DNA of 64,000 nt from Periplaneta americana (GCF_040183065.1 NC_091117.1:111765001-111829000); one strand, 5' to 3'. Shown: positions 1-11,388, numbered from the stretch's first letter. Translations and numbers: made by a program. The notes: generated from the sequence alone by a model not told the origin.

Positions 1-780
1 ACAAACTGCATTCCGAACAATGGTACATAATAATGAACCAACAAGGCTACAAAGAAGAGCTAAATACAAAAAAATACATAGCACAGGAAAACGGATACAA
101 CCCCAACATAATAGACAACATAATAAGAAAGCCAAAACATAATCACAAAAAACATAAGAATACTACACCAACACAAGAACACAAAAAATACATCACACTA
201 ACATACGAAAGCAAAAACACACACAAGATTGCAATCTCATTCAATAAATTGAATTATAATATCGCATACAGAACAAATAATACTCTACAAAAACATCTCA
301 ACACAACAAACAACGTAAACAAATAAATACAACCACACAGATATATACAAACTCAAATGCAACACCTGCAACAACTTCTACATAGGACAGACAGGCAGAT
401 CATTTTAAACACGTTACAGAGAACACATCACAGCCATAACAAAATTACAAAACACTTCCAAATATGCAGAACATATCACAAATACTAACCATATCTACAG
501 AGACATCAACACAGACATGGAAATTCTATACATCCAACCAAAAAGCCAGAAACTAAACATACTAGAACAATACGATTTATATAGGGACAAAAAAACATAT
601 CCAAATGAAATTCTGAACACACAATTCAATTTCAGAACATACACACTCTTTGACTCCACATTACACTACACAAACACACCCCCACATGAAACAAACCAAA
701 AGGCGCCAAGACCAGCAATAACCAGTTCTGAAGATGGCCGATAGCAGGCTGAAACATGTAAACGAGTTAATATAAAATTT
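1..780 (+). mobile_element. Penelope-like retroelement, 3' part with GIY-YIG endonuclease (degenerate)
   Basis: The frame at 33-326 (asparagine/lysine rich) is followed, after a frame change, by a conserved block from about 340 reading IYKLKCNTCNNFYIGQTGRS and then RYREHI. This is the GIY-YIG nuclease signature (degenerate GIY, then YIG, then GQTGRSF/RYxEH) of Penelope-like elements. The frame stays aligned through 517-744 (EILYIQPKS, FRTYTLFDSTLHY) and ends SSEDGR then a stop. A TAA interrupts the nuclease just after GQTGRSF, so the copy is dead. In this family the nuclease follows the reverse transcriptase; the transcriptase core lies left of the window. The 3' non-coding tail runs to about 860. 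Family assignment is strong on motif order; exact boundaries are not visible. Confidence 0.72.
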
Positions 781-891
781 AACACAAGAAAGACAAATAA
801 TACGTTTCCCGAAGTGATATAGTGTTAAAAGTTGTGTAATCAAGATGTATACTTATCATAAAACTTAATAATATAAAATGATTTTACAGTT

Positions 892-1157
892 TTTTTTTAT
901 TTTTTTAGTTGGTTATTTAACGACGCTGTATCAACTACTAGGTTATTCACCGTCGATGAGATTATAGCGAGATGATATTTGGCGAGATGAGGCCGAGGAT
1001 TCGCCATAGATTACCTTGCATTCACATTACGGTTGGGGAAAACCTCGAAAAAAAAAACCCAACCAGGTAATCAGCCCAAGCGGGGATCGAACCCGCACCC
1101 GAATGCAACTTCAGACCGGCACGCAAGCGCCTTAACCGACTGAGCCACGCCGGTAGC
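892..1157 (-). mobile_element. tRNA-derived SINE with 13-bp target-site duplication
   Basis: Read on the minus strand, the element begins GCTACCGGCGTGGCTCAGTC (tRNA head, box A) and has GGGTTCGATCCCCGC (box B) about 55 nt later. An unrelated body follows, containing AATAACC repeats, then an A-rich tail (the T-rich stretch at 892-908). The sequence TGATTTTACAGTT flanks it exactly on both sides (879-891 and 1158-1170), a target-site duplication typical of LINE-mediated insertion. The 3' body resembles that of the SINEs at 26019 and 35346 although the head differs. Confidence 0.88.
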
Positions 1158-1170
1158 TGATTTTACAGTT

Positions 1171-1903
1171 AACTACATATGAAAGCCAAGGGAACTGTAA
1201 TTATTATCAAAATAGAACTACATAAAAAGACCGCACAAAATGTGAATTTAATATTACTTTGTATGCAAAGAGAGATATGATCGTTGGCAAAGAGTATATT
1301 CTGTCAATGCTGCTGCTACCTACAGAAAATTTACTTGAAAAAGGGGTCAAATCAGATAATTTAAAAAATATCAGAAATACAAGTTACGAGAAGGAGGACA
1401 TTTCTTCTTTTTTTTTTAATCCGTCCGGTCCCCGGACAAAGGCCTAAAAAGAATGACATGTCAGGAAAAAGAGGACGTCTGGTCAGCCTACCTTCATATG
1501 ACCTCTTTCGAATAATGAGAGGGGAGCTGTACGAGGTGTACGATCATCCACTCCTCCTCTATATTTCTTATAGTGGCTGTTATCGCCAGGTGGACGGTAC
1601 ATTGGAAGATTAGATGTGCGCAGTGGAAGACTTTTAGAAATAAATAATGTGAATTTGTATAACAGATATAATTAACAATAATGGATAACAATATACATTA
1701 ATGATAAATGAAATAACAAAGAAATATGAAATAAGCGAATGAAAATATCACAAGTTAATCTGAACAAGTACAAACGATATCTGAATCGTGAAAGTATTAC
1801 TAGACTGGGCAAACATACTTATAGGTCATAATACAATCTAATATGCCCATCTCTCAATAATCAATAACTGACCTATTAACCATCTAGTCATTAAAACACT
1901 CTC

Positions 1904-1906
<3 letters not shown>
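1171..1906. other. No gene seen; AT-rich non-coding sequence
   Basis: Only short chance frames are present. There is no splice-bounded exon, transposase or reverse-transcriptase motif and no tRNA-like head that I can support. Confidence 0.5.

Positions 1907-1964
<58 letters not shown>
1907..1964. repeat. (AT)n microsatellite
   Basis: An uninterrupted AT dinucleotide run of about 58 nt. A second uninterrupted (AT)15 tract is at 2581-2610. Confidence 0.97.
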
Positions 1965-1966
<2 letters not shown>

Positions 1967-2502
1967 AACTAGATATGAAGCTCAACACAAACGCCCAGTC
2001 AGTACACTAACTCAATACATGGCCCATTCAATTACAGATACCATACAATCTGACTAACCAAACTCGACGTACACATAAACTGAAAATAACACAAAGACTT
2101 TACCCAGCATGAAGCGTCACATGACTGATCACTATGCATTACCAATTCCAGATACGTCTCACATAAACTGTGCAGATTGCACTAACAAGAAAATCTGTAC
2201 CTTACAATTAACAATGCCCAAAAGAGAGAGAGACAGATACGGTATATAATAAGTAACAGACGATAATTTCAAATCTCAATGATCGTTTGAATAGCAACGG
2301 AAACTCAATGCACTCGATTGCTGATTAGCGGCGTGGGAACCAATAATCAAAATGGAGTAGGGAAAATACTAGAACAGTAAATAAGGCCCATACTATACTA
2401 GTTCATTACAGCGTCAAATAGGACGTAACCCAAAGATTGTAATCGCTGCGCTATCACACAAACCGTCTTGGAACATCAAAACCTTACATGTCAAATCATA
2501 TA

Positions 2503-2577
2503 TCATCACGTAATCCCAAATCATCAAACCTCACATATCAACTTATACATCATCACGTAATCCCTAATACAACATAC

Positions 2578-2613
<36 letters not shown>

Positions 2614-2645
2614 ACATTATATATTACTCCACGTAATCACAATTA
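2503..2645. repeat. Short tandem array with CATCACGTAATCCC motif
   Basis: The motif CATCACGTAATCCC occurs at about 2505 and again 47 nt later. A diverged version (CCACGTAATCAC) follows the (AT)15 tract near 2630, so a microsatellite sits inside the array. No coding potential is apparent; 2646-2967 shows nothing further recognisable. Confidence 0.6.
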
Positions 2646-2967
2646 CTTGACCCCAAGACCTATCACTAGCAAGCGATTTTTCAAAGTACGATCCACCACA
2701 ATCTCTCAACCACATACAACCGAAAATAAAAATATCACGACGCGAATTTACCTACTCCACTGATTACAAATCTGACACAAGTTGTAAGCACGCTAAATCA
2801 CAAGATATACATCTGAAAGAAAGTTCCATGTAATCCGTAAATATTCAAAAGAAATATAATGACGCCCTATTCTCGAACAATTTATCACGATAAACTTAAG
2901 TTATGAGAATAGAAAACAGTTCGAGCTCCATTACGCGAGTGCGCGTCAATTGCCTGAATAAAACTAT

Positions 2968-3132
2968 CGATGCGGGCTGCAACTCCCAAATAATGTTACC
3001 CATACGGCTTCCAACTCCGAAGTGATGTTATCTCTACGACGTCCAAGCCCCGAGTGATGATATCTCTATCGACTTCAACCCCTGAGAGTTGTTCTCTCTA
3101 CGGCGTGCGAGTCCTGAGTGATGTTATCTATA
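2968..3132. repeat. Degenerate about 33-bp tandem repeat, five units
   Basis: Successive units share the pattern CGGCnTCCAACTCCGAGTGATGTTATCTCTA with substitutions; unit starts are near 2970, 3004, 3036, 3069 and 3100. The units are GC-richer than their surroundings. I do not recognise the family. From 3133 to about 3690 no gene or further repeat is evident. Confidence 0.65.
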
Positions 3133-3691
3133 ACTGCGCGTAACCAAGTAAACTCACTCTCCCTCTCCCCTCGTGAGACGTAATCAACCGGCCAATAGGA
3201 TAATTTGGAAAAGAAAAATGAAAGGATTCATAGCGCTATCTATAATGTAACGTCTGAGAGCGCTCTGACGGACGAAGTGACGTACTAGATGAACGGCTGT
3301 GATGGCGGGCACGGCTCAATAAGAAAGGATTCAATCGAATTGTAGTTTTAAATATGTTCAAAATGAGTTTTATTAAAATGTCTATTAAGTTACTTTAATG
3401 TGCAGAAATAATAGAAACTTTAAACTCAATTTCTCACAACCTCTTTTTAAGAAGTTTGATCCCTAATTCTTGAGTGATTCCTGACAGAGTTCAGTGTCTT
3501 ATTTATGTGCGAATGACTTATAGTGTTGGTTTTTTAAAGTAGGTAAATAGTATTATATTTATGATTTTTTTAAACTTAAAATATAAGTGAATTTTAAAAT
3601 GTGACAACTAAAAGTTAAATATCTATAGGCTTAATACAATTTCTTATATGAAAAAAATAATACGTGGAATTATTTACCTGACTTTACTTTA

Positions 3692-4075
3692 CATGAATTT
3701 CAGTGAATATTTTTTACAAAACTTGGACTTAGACTTAATCTCCAAAAGCACATGTACAAAAATTAATCTTAGTCCGTTAAATTTGCAACAAAAACGAATA
3801 ATTACAGTTTTTTGAAGAAACGTTTTGATTATCCAACTAAATTAATTTATTCTGAATTTAATATATTTAATATTGAACAAATTTATAAATATACTCTGTT
3901 AAAATGTTATCACAAAAATCGCAATAAATTTATATTACAAGCACATAATCATGACACAAGACGAAATAGTAATTCAACATTAGGAGAACCTAAATGTTTC
4001 ACATTTGCTGGTTAAAGCAATTAATTTTGGCCCTCGGTTGTATAATTCTTTACCTAAATTACACCAGAACTTATA
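3692..4075 (+). mobile_element. LINE remnant: shared 3' tail plus C-terminal RT-like fragment
   Basis: Bases 3692-3750 (CATGAATTTCAGTGAATATT onward) closely match 10168-10227, the 3' tail of the R2-like element downstream, so both come from one repeat family. A frame from about 3812 gives YTLLKCYHKNRNKFI, HNHDTRRNS and, after a frame change near 4015, GPRLYNSLPKL. That order resembles the extreme C-terminus of insect LINE polyproteins (an HNxxTR motif, then FxxPxLYNxLP). This is a short, frameshifted fragment and the class is uncertain. Confidence 0.4.
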
Positions 4076-4779
4076 ACATGTAAACTACTGACATATAACA
4101 AGAAAATTAGAAACGTGTTAATATCTTTTATTTGATTAAATAAATTTATAGCCTATGTATATGAATTAATCTGCCTATATTATATTTTGTATTCCATAAT
4201 TTCGAAATATTTATTGTTCATTAATTATTGTCCTACTTTATTCAAGTACGATATTATTCTTCTCTATGTTAATATTATACTATACAACTAGCTGTACCCG
4301 TGCGCTCCGCTGCACTTATTAGAGATAAGTATAAAGTACTTACATAATTAAAATAGAACATTGGGTACACGGAATATTTGTGTTTGATAGAAGAATAAAT
4401 CGCTTAATATGCTACTTAATTTAAATTCTATTTAAATAATTAAAATGCTATCATTTTGGTCCAGAGACCACTCATTTGGTGCAAAGATAATTCGTTTAAC
4501 ATTTTTCTAAATCAGTCTTGAATGCATCCTTTAATAAATCACTCCAAATTAATAGAGTTGATTGTGTACGAAGATCATTTTTATGTTAACCTTACTATAC
4601 ATCTTTTTTTTTTGTTAAGTTTATTTTATTCACGCCTTAACATCTGTGATCATATCGCGTGTTTAGAATGTGTGGGTATATCAGCAGGCCGTTTTTACTC
4701 TTGTTGAGTTCCTGTTTCTATTGTGTGTTGTAGATAGCTTGTATTTATGTAACTGATTATAGACTTTGATTAATATTTT

Positions 4780-4960
4780 TGATATTGGTAATTGAGGCGG
4801 TGATGAATAATGGCATGTATCTTTCCAATCCCGCATTTGCCTTTATGACTAAGGGAAATCATGAAAAACACCAGTCAGATTGGTCGGCCACGGGGTTTGA
4901 ACCCGGGACCACCTAATGCTTGTCTCAAATGCTACCGCCTGAGCCAACTCGCTCGATTGT
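4780..4960 (-). mobile_element. tRNA-derived SINE inside repeat A
   Basis: The minus strand from about 4960 reads a tRNA-like head with box A GAGTTGGCTCAGGCGGTAGC and box B GGTTCAAACCCCG. The body then contains GACTGGTGTTTTTCATGATT. No clear target duplication was found, and the 3' limit is approximate. Confidence 0.65.
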
Positions 4961-5352
4961 ATATCATTGTTTTTGCAAATAAAAAAATGAGGTACCCTAC
5001 ATAAATATTATTTTAAGAAACACAGGAAACGAATATGGGTAAATTATGAGCGCAGGAACGCCATTTCATGACACCTTTTAAAATAACTCAGCTCCAGTGA
5101 TCTTTATGGTAAAATGAGTGTATAAAATTAGGGTATTTTATGTGGACCAAATAAAGTTGCAATAATTAAGTTATACAATATTTCGACAGAATATCACGTT
5201 TTCTGTGCGTACAGATGTCTTTTCATCTTACCTCAGTCCTCATTTGTAGCATTACATCCATCTAGAGAACCTACAAATTTCAAATAGTGAAGGTTAATTA
5301 GCTTCTGAGATTACTTCATACAAACACATAAAATATTCTCTGTATATTAATA

Positions 5353-6388
5353 GTTCGATTAATTAAAATGTGTCTCAGTGAAACATACAGCAGAGTCCGT
5401 ATAGGTCAGTTTCTATCTGATGCTTTTCCAATTCACTGCGGGCTAAAGCAGGGAGATTCACTATCACCTTTACTTTTTAACATCTCTCTAGAATATGCCA
5501 TTAGGAGGGTTCAGGCTAACAGGCAGGGTTTGGAATGGAACGGGTTACATCAGCTTCTTGTCTATGCGGATGACGTGAATATGTTAGGAGAAAATCCACA
5601 AACGATTAGGGAAAACACGGAAATTTTACTTGAAGCAAGTAAAGCGATCGGTTTGGAAGTAAATCCCGAAAAGACGAAGTATATGATTATGTCTCGTGAC
5701 CAGAATATTGTACGAAATGGAAATATAAAAATTGGAGATTTATCCTTCGAAGAGGTGGAAAAATTCAAATATCTTGGAGCAACAGTAACAAATATAAATG
5801 TCACTCGGGAGGAAATTAAACGCAGAATAAATATGGGAAATGCGTGTTATTATTCGGCTGAGAAGCTCTTATCATCCAGTCTGCTGTCCAAAAATCTGAA
5901 AGTTAGAATTTATAAAGCAGTTATATTACCGGTTGTTCTGTATGGTTGTGAAACTTGGACTCTCACTCTGAGAAGAATATAGGTTAAGTGTGTTTGAGAA
6001 TAAGGTGCTTAGGAAAATATTTGGGGCTAAGCGGGATGAAGTTATAGGAGAATGGAGAAAGTTACACAACACAGAACTGCACACATTGTATTCTTCACCT
6101 GACATAATTAGAAACATTAAATCCAGACGTTTGAGATGGGCAGGACATGTAGCACGTATGGGCGAATCCAGAAATGCATATAGAGTGTTAGTTGGGAGAC
6201 AGGAGGGAAAAAGACCTTTAGGGAGGCCGAGACGTAAATGGGAGGATAATATTAAAATGGATTTGAGGGAGGTGGGGTATGATGAGAGAGACTGGATTAA
6301 TCTTGCACAGGATAGGGACCGCTGGCAGGCTTATGTGAGGGCGGCAATGAACCTTCGGGTTCCTTAAAAGCCATTTGTAAGTAAGTAA
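5353..6388 (+). mobile_element. RTE-like non-LTR retrotransposon, 5'-truncated, one frameshift
   Basis: The first frame (5368-5982) has RT motifs [20 protein letters not shown] and the catalytic YADDVNML, then the thumb region ([28 protein letters not shown]). A frameshift near 5982 moves to 5990-6367, which has RRLRWAGHVARMGE and GKRPLGRPRRKWEDNI, the C-terminal signature common in insect RTE/'craniofacial protein 2-like' LINEs. The 3' end is a (GTAA)n tail (6377-6390). GTATATTAATA flanks the insertion at 5342-5352 and 6389-6399, an 11-bp target duplication. The 5' end is truncated within the RT domain. It lies within repeat A, so it is younger than that copy. Confidence 0.88.
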
Positions 6389-6767
6389 GTATATTAATAT
6401 TGATAAATGTCAAGGCCACCTTAAATAGATGGAGTCATTTGTTTTGATTTCATTGTAGCCATCGTCGTCGTTCCTGCAATAACTCCTATGTCACGTATCG
6501 ATTTTCAGATTTTTGCTCTATTAAATAACTTAAATAGTGATGCAGCAAATAATACAATCTACTACATATAATTTAATTATATTTCTTTATTCAAAAATAT
6601 AAGAATTCACGATCTCCAATGCACTACTGCCATAGAATGAATATATTTGTTTTTCTTCCTACACAAAAATTTAATATTTTGCACATGGTAGTTACGGAAC
6701 AACGACACTATAATCTGAGGCGGCGGTGGAAATGTATTGTATTGTTATTTAAAACTTTTCTATGTCC

Positions 6768-7349
6768 TTAAATATCAGTCCTATCAAAATTTTTCCCTGA
6801 ATAATACTTATCGGAAATCATTTTTAAAGAAACTTTTGTTATGTAACGTTTTTCACAAAAGTAAATAATAAGCTAGATATTTCGGTTTATTTAATTCAGG
6901 GCCCCTTATAACCCCCTTTAAATAAAGTATTTTGAATGCCATGTAGCCTAAAATCAAAGTTACAACGAACTTAATTTATATTCCAATTTTCATCGAAACC
7001 CGGTCAGCCATTATCGCGTGAAAAGGTAACAAACATCCAGACAGACAGACAGACAGACTTAAATATCAATCCTATCAAAATTTTTTATGGATTAAAACTT
7101 ATCAGAAATAATTTTTAAAGAAACTCTTTTATGTAACATTTTTGACAAAAATCAATAATAAGCGAGATATTTCGGTTTGTTTAATTCAGGCCCTCTTATA
7201 ACCCCCTTTTTAAATAAAGTATTTTGAATGCCATATAGCCTAAAATCTGAGTTACAACTAACTTAATTTATGTTCCAATTTTCATCGAAATCCGTTCAGC
7301 CATTATCGCGTGAAAAGGTAACAAACATCCAGACAGACAGACAGACATA
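6768..7349. repeat. About 291-bp direct duplication within repeat A
   Basis: Two successive blocks begin TTAAATATCAGTCCTATCAA (6768) and TTAAATATCAATCCTATCAA (about 7059). Both run through ATTTCGGTTT, CCCCCTTT and CATCGAAA to (CAGA)n. The repeat-A copy at 61.6-62.9 kb has only one such block, so the duplication is specific to this copy. Confidence 0.8.
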
Positions 7350-7482
7350 CAAAAAAAAAAATTCAAAAAAGCGATTTTCGGTTTCAGTATGATTCATTAT
7401 ACATGTTGACACCAATTATTTTTAGAAAAGCGAATATTACCAGAAAAATTTCGCTTACAGATTTATTATTAGTATAGACATA

Positions 7483-7740
7483 TAGCTGTAATTTTAATTA
7501 TAGTTCCTAATTTATTTTATTGTTTATTCCTCTTACATTAATAATATATTATATTTATAATAATATTATATTATACAATATGTAGCTGTAATTTTAATTG
7601 TAGTTGCTATTTTATTTTATTGTTTATTCCTGTTACATTAATAATATATTCTCTTACATAATTTCATTCTAGCTGTAATTTTAACTTTAGTTCTTGTTTT
7701 ATTTTATTTTCTATATTCCTCTCATATTAATAATGTATCT
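7483..7740. repeat. Three-unit tandem repeat, about 87-100 bp
   Basis: TAGCTGTAATTTTAA recurs at 7483, 7583 and 7670. Each copy is followed by TAGTTCnTnnTTTATTTTAT, TATTCCT and ACATTAATAATAT. The array lies directly after the end of repeat A and just before the R2-like coding region. Confidence 0.75.
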
Positions 7741-7875
7741 GAATTGCGACCGAACACAAGAGCTGCTCATTCGGTCCTCAAATTTTATTAATATTATTGT
7801 ATCCTCTTTTTGTACTGATTTTATTATTGTATTTCTATTTGTATTGTTGTAATTATATTCTGTAGCATGTTGTCC

Positions 7876-10243
7876 TCATCTTCTTAAGACAGCTAGGACA
7901 ATTTTACTATTTAAAGGTGGTGAAGAAGACCAGTTGACGAACTGGAGGCCGATATCAATATTTTCAGTAGTGAGAAGAATAATAGAGAAGGTTCTTGATA
8001 AATTTCTCCGCAATTTTGTTAACTTGACAAATCAGCAATGGGGGTTTATATCTATACCTGGCACTCGTATAAATTCATCAATTATCAACGGGTGTCTTCA
8101 GGATGCAAAATTGGAGAAGAACTGTTGCGTAGCTTTCCTTGATATAAGTAAAGCCTACGATAATATAGGACATGAGCATTTAAAACGATCTCTCTACCAT
8201 GTGGATATGACAAACAATCTAAGAAACTTAATTATTAATTTAATGGAAGATAACATTATCAAAATAGAAACAAGCTTAAATAAAAGTGGTGACACCTTAA
8301 TAAAGGAGTATCTCAGGGTTCTCCTTTATCTCTGGTTCTCTTCAACTTGGCTACTGATAATATTCTTAAAGAATTAACTGATCCTGGAATAGCCCAAGAA
8401 TACGGTTACCAGTTATCTCCCAATGTTAGCCCTGTCTCAATTCTTGCCTTCGCCGATGATTTGGCCCTCATTAGTAAGGACCTCGAGTCAATTTCTATAT
8501 TAACGGATTTGACGATTCAAAATTTATCAAAAATTGGTTTGAATATTAACCCCCAAAAATGGTAATCTCAGCCAAGATACTATCACTTTGAATTGTGGAA
8601 ATATAATTAATTCTATTGGACCGGGTGAAATCGTCAAATATTTGGGAATTACACTTTCTGCAGAAATTGTATTTGATCAACCAAATATTATTCGAAATTT
8701 TGGTAAAGATATTGACAAGTTAACCACCACTAATTTACTAAAACCTGATCAAAAACTGAATATTATGAATCAGTATATATGGCCTAAGATAATTTATTCG
8801 CTCCAAAGTACACTACTGAATAAGATTCCAAAATCTTTCTTACACGATATTGATAAAATTGTCCGGACAGGTGCTAAGGAAATTGTGGGTTTACCGCACG
8901 ATTGTCCCAATGACATGCTATATGCCCCGAAGAATCTTCGTGGCCTTGGTTTATTTAATGCTGAATGGAAAGTACACCTCCAACACTATAACATTGCCAG
9001 AAGTCTCTTAAAAATAAATGACGAACATCTCCATTTCTGCAGGAATCTTGAAACTGAAAAACAAGAAGCTCTTTCACAATTAAACATTCCCAACAACGCA
9101 GAAACACATTCGATGACAGGCCGAAGTTTAAGATCTGAGTTTCGGCGGAGGTCGTTTAATAATTGGTGTCGTCTTCCACAAAAAGGCAAAGGAGTGGTAA
9201 CTTACAGTGAAGATCCAAAAAACAACTCTTGGATTAGTAATAGAAGAGGGATATCATCCTCAGAGTGGACCAATGCCATAAATATGTCCACAAACATCGC
9301 AGGTCGTTCCTTTCAAGATCAAAAGTGTCGTCATCCAGGATGCAGCGAAGTAGAAACCCTTGGCCATGTTTTGGGTTATTGCCCTAAAGGGAACTACTGA
9401 GGAACAATCGCCACCATAAAGTGAGAAGCTCCATCGCAACCCTCTTCGGAAGGCAAAGTGAGTGGTTTACGAAGAAGTGCACTGCTTGGCTGAGAATAGG
9501 TCAACGAGAAGAGCAGACATTATAGCCATCGATCGCCGGAATCAAAGAAGCCTCATTCTGGACCCCACTGTCCGTTTTGAGAAAGATGATCAACAAGCCA
9601 ATAACGTTAACGATGAAAAGAATCTATTTACAACCCACGTATTCCTCACTTCAGTGAGAGATACAAAATGAATATTAAGACATGGGAAGTGAAAGGACTT
9701 CTTTCTGGCGCTAGGGAAACTTCATTTAAGTTAACCAAAACCATTCTCCTTTCTCTTAAATTTTCTAATGAGGACATTAACAAAATTTGTCTAATAGTAT
9801 TGAGAGCGTCATTATCCATTTTATACAATCACTTGTACAATACTATGTATTTATTTCTCTTCATTTCATTACTCTTCAATGTATTTTCATCTCATGTTTC
9901 TCCGAAATTAAATTGTACTTTATTTTTAAATTTATCATTGTTCCGTATTCTCTCCGCAATCATATTGTATTTTTCATTTAACCTCTGCTTTATATTCTGG
10001 ATCCTAGTGGTCAGCTGTAGATTTTGGCCAGCTGTCCAAAATTGTGGAATTTGTTGTTGTTGTCTGTATAATATGTTCTATTCTGTATTAGTTTATAAAT
10101 TTGTACTTGACCATGTTATTGCATCTTCCGATGCATTTGAAATTTGAAAACAAGTATTTGAAATAAACATGAATTTCAGTGACTATTTTCTTCAAAACTT
10201 GGAGATTAGGGTTAATCCCCAAAAATTAAAAAAAAAAAAAAAA
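7876..10243 (+). mobile_element. R2-like non-LTR retrotransposon (RT, zinc knuckle, restriction-like endonuclease), 5'-truncated
   Basis: From about 7876 the frame reads LKTARTILLFKGG, NWRPISIFSV, AFLDISKAYDN, then (after a frameshift near 8290) GVSQGSPLSLVLFNLATDN and the catalytic AFADDLALIS. After a further break the frame 8588-9400 continues the RT thumb and ends in CRHPGCSEVETLGHVLGYC. With RNNRHHKV just beyond a frameshift this forms the C2HC knuckle of R2-clade proteins. Next, 9462-9671 carries RRADIIAIDRRNQRSLILD, matching the RPD-x-D core of the restriction-like endonuclease. A further shifted frame holds KTWEVKGLL and the C-terminus. A poly(A) tract lies at 10228-10243. At least three frameshifts make it a pseudogene. 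R2-clade membership rests on domain order; insertion is not in rDNA. Confidence 0.8.
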
Positions 10244-10420
10244 AGGAGATGAATCTTTCTGAGACTTTTCACCATAGAAATTCGAAACTTGGAAACCTGA
10301 CTTCTCAATATACTCTGAAGAAAGCCTGCAAATCTCATTAAAATTGACTCAACATATAATATATATATTTTTTTACAACCTACATAGTATTTTGTGTATT
10401 TTGTGTATTATGTATTTTAC

Positions 10421-10500
10421 TTCTGGTAGTGTGGAAGAGAAGGCCTCATAGCCTTAACTCTGCCAGAATAAATAAAAATAAAATAAAATAATATAAATAA
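10421..10500 (+). repeat. LINE 3' end with conserved hairpin motif (copy 1)
   Basis: GTGGAAGAGAAGGCCTCATA followed by GCCTTAACTCTGCCAG and then an AATAA-rich tail. The arms AAGGCC and GGCCTT-like sequence can pair. The same motif recurs at 17821-17865 (minus), 25933-25982 (minus) and 38938-38990 (plus), two of them joined to (TAA)n/(ATT)n tracts. It looks like a LINE 3' terminus. Confidence 0.7.
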
Positions 10501-10736
10501 ATAGTGTTCATTAAGGAAATTAAAAATCGATATAGTCACGTAAGTCTGCCAAATTTTTAATAGGTAAACCTTTTGCGAAGGAGCTACAAAGCATATTATG
10601 TATTACATAAATTTATTGTTCCCATCGGCATAAACGCAGAGATGACAATGGCTATGAATATGTTGAATGTGTCAAAATAGACTTGCCTAACGCTTCGTTT
10701 GTTGAAGATTTCTCATTGGTCGTCATGTCTTTCCAG

Positions 10737-10835
10737 ATTGAAGAAGAAGCAGGTGAAATGTCCCACGATGTGGCAACATCCCTTCGAAGTGATATTGCTG
10801 CACTTCAGTATAAGAGAGATAGACTTCTTAGCGAG
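10737..10835 (+). CDS. Host gene exon: coiled-coil protein, CCDC170-like (exon a)
   Basis: A 99-nt exon bounded by a pyrimidine-rich acceptor (CTTTCCAG) and a GTGAGA donor, phase 0 at both ends. It encodes 33 residues including DVATSLRSDIAALQYKRDRL, an amphipathic, charged coiled-coil segment. It lies 5' of two further exons on the same strand, also phase 0. The combination of AALQYKRD with the next exon's REQAARQNAIIASLKKRIQ recalls the CCDC170 family of ciliary/Golgi-associated coiled-coil proteins; that name is from memory of the family and remains tentative. Exon structure is better supported than identity. Other long coiled-coil families are possible. Confidence 0.6.
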
Positions 10836-11256
10836 GTGAGACTGTATGATATGAAGAACACTGGTGAGAGAAATGAAATATTATGAATGTTATAATAATG
10901 TTAAAGTAAAGCACGCTGCTCAACAGATAGACCCCGTGCTTGACCATGACGAAACACTAACCAACACATAGACGAATGAGATAAAGCAACAATCTTACCT
11001 CTGTAGGCACTACCATAAAACAGTAAACGTGTGCACGAAATTCAAATAATGTAACAAAGTAAGGTATAATTTTTATACAATTTTCAGTTGTGTCAGCTGT
11101 TTGTGCGCCACCCTTGAATAAATGTAGAAACAAGCTCAGCTCGTAACATGTAATTAGTCTGAATGTTGCTAAAATATTGTTTTCAAGATCCTACAGTGTG
11201 CGTGGGTTTGTATCACATAAATAAAATGTGCCTTTGTTTTCAAATCTTTATTGTAG
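10836..11256 (+). other. Intron of the coiled-coil gene
   Basis: This 421-nt AT-rich intron runs from GTGAGA to TTTATTGTAG. No other feature is seen in it. Confidence 0.6.
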
Positions 11257-11388
11257 CTACAAGAGATGAAAGGTCAGTTGCGCAGTCGAGACCAAAGAGC
11301 TTTGGAGTTACAAGTGGAGACTGAGCAACTACGAGAACAAGCTGCTCGCCAGAATGCTATCATTGCCTCACTCAAGAAGAGGATTCAA
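11257..11388 (+). CDS. Host gene exon: coiled-coil protein, CCDC170-like (exon b)
   Basis: A 132-nt exon preceded by TTTATTGTAG and followed by the strong donor GTATGT, phase 0-0, 44 codons. It begins LQEMKGQLRSRDQRALELQV and ends QNAIIASLKKRIQ, a continuous heptad-like helix with no proline or glycine after the first residues. High GC and sensible codon usage contrast with the surrounding AT-rich repeats. The next supported exon (47114) starts DLEERERNL, so the joined helix would read ...KKRIQ-DLEER, continuous in register. The intron after this exon is about 35.7 kb and packed with mobile elements. Confidence 0.72.

Larger units (their letters stand above)
4287..7479 (+). mobile_element. 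Dispersed repeat 'A' with ACTAGCTG start and TAGTATAGA end, interrupted
   Basis: It starts ACTAGCTGTACCCGTGCGCT and ends ATTTATTATTAGTATAGA. The same start, internal blocks (CATTTTGGTCCAGAGAC, ATTACTTCATACAAACACA, CATCGAAATCCGTTCAGCC, then (CAGA)n) and the same end recur in the same order at 61576-62861, so this is one family. The copy here is longer because it contains a SINE (about 4780-4960), an RTE-like LINE (5353-6388) and a doubled internal block (6768-7349). No coding region of its own is evident. It is non-autonomous and I cannot assign a class: no TIRs, and no secure target duplication. Confidence 0.7.

Noticed and set aside
1090..1157. tRNA gene on the minus strand (intact box A and box B)
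   Set aside because: It is the head of a SINE with a target duplication and non-tRNA body; the same applies to the tRNA-like strings near 4960, 26040, 32670, 35570, 38720, 56050 and 61080.
5038..5352. Possible extra coding sequence 5' of the RTE-like LINE
   Set aside because: This segment aligns with repeat A copy 2 (62.2-62.3 kb) and ends at the target duplication, so it is not part of the LINE.
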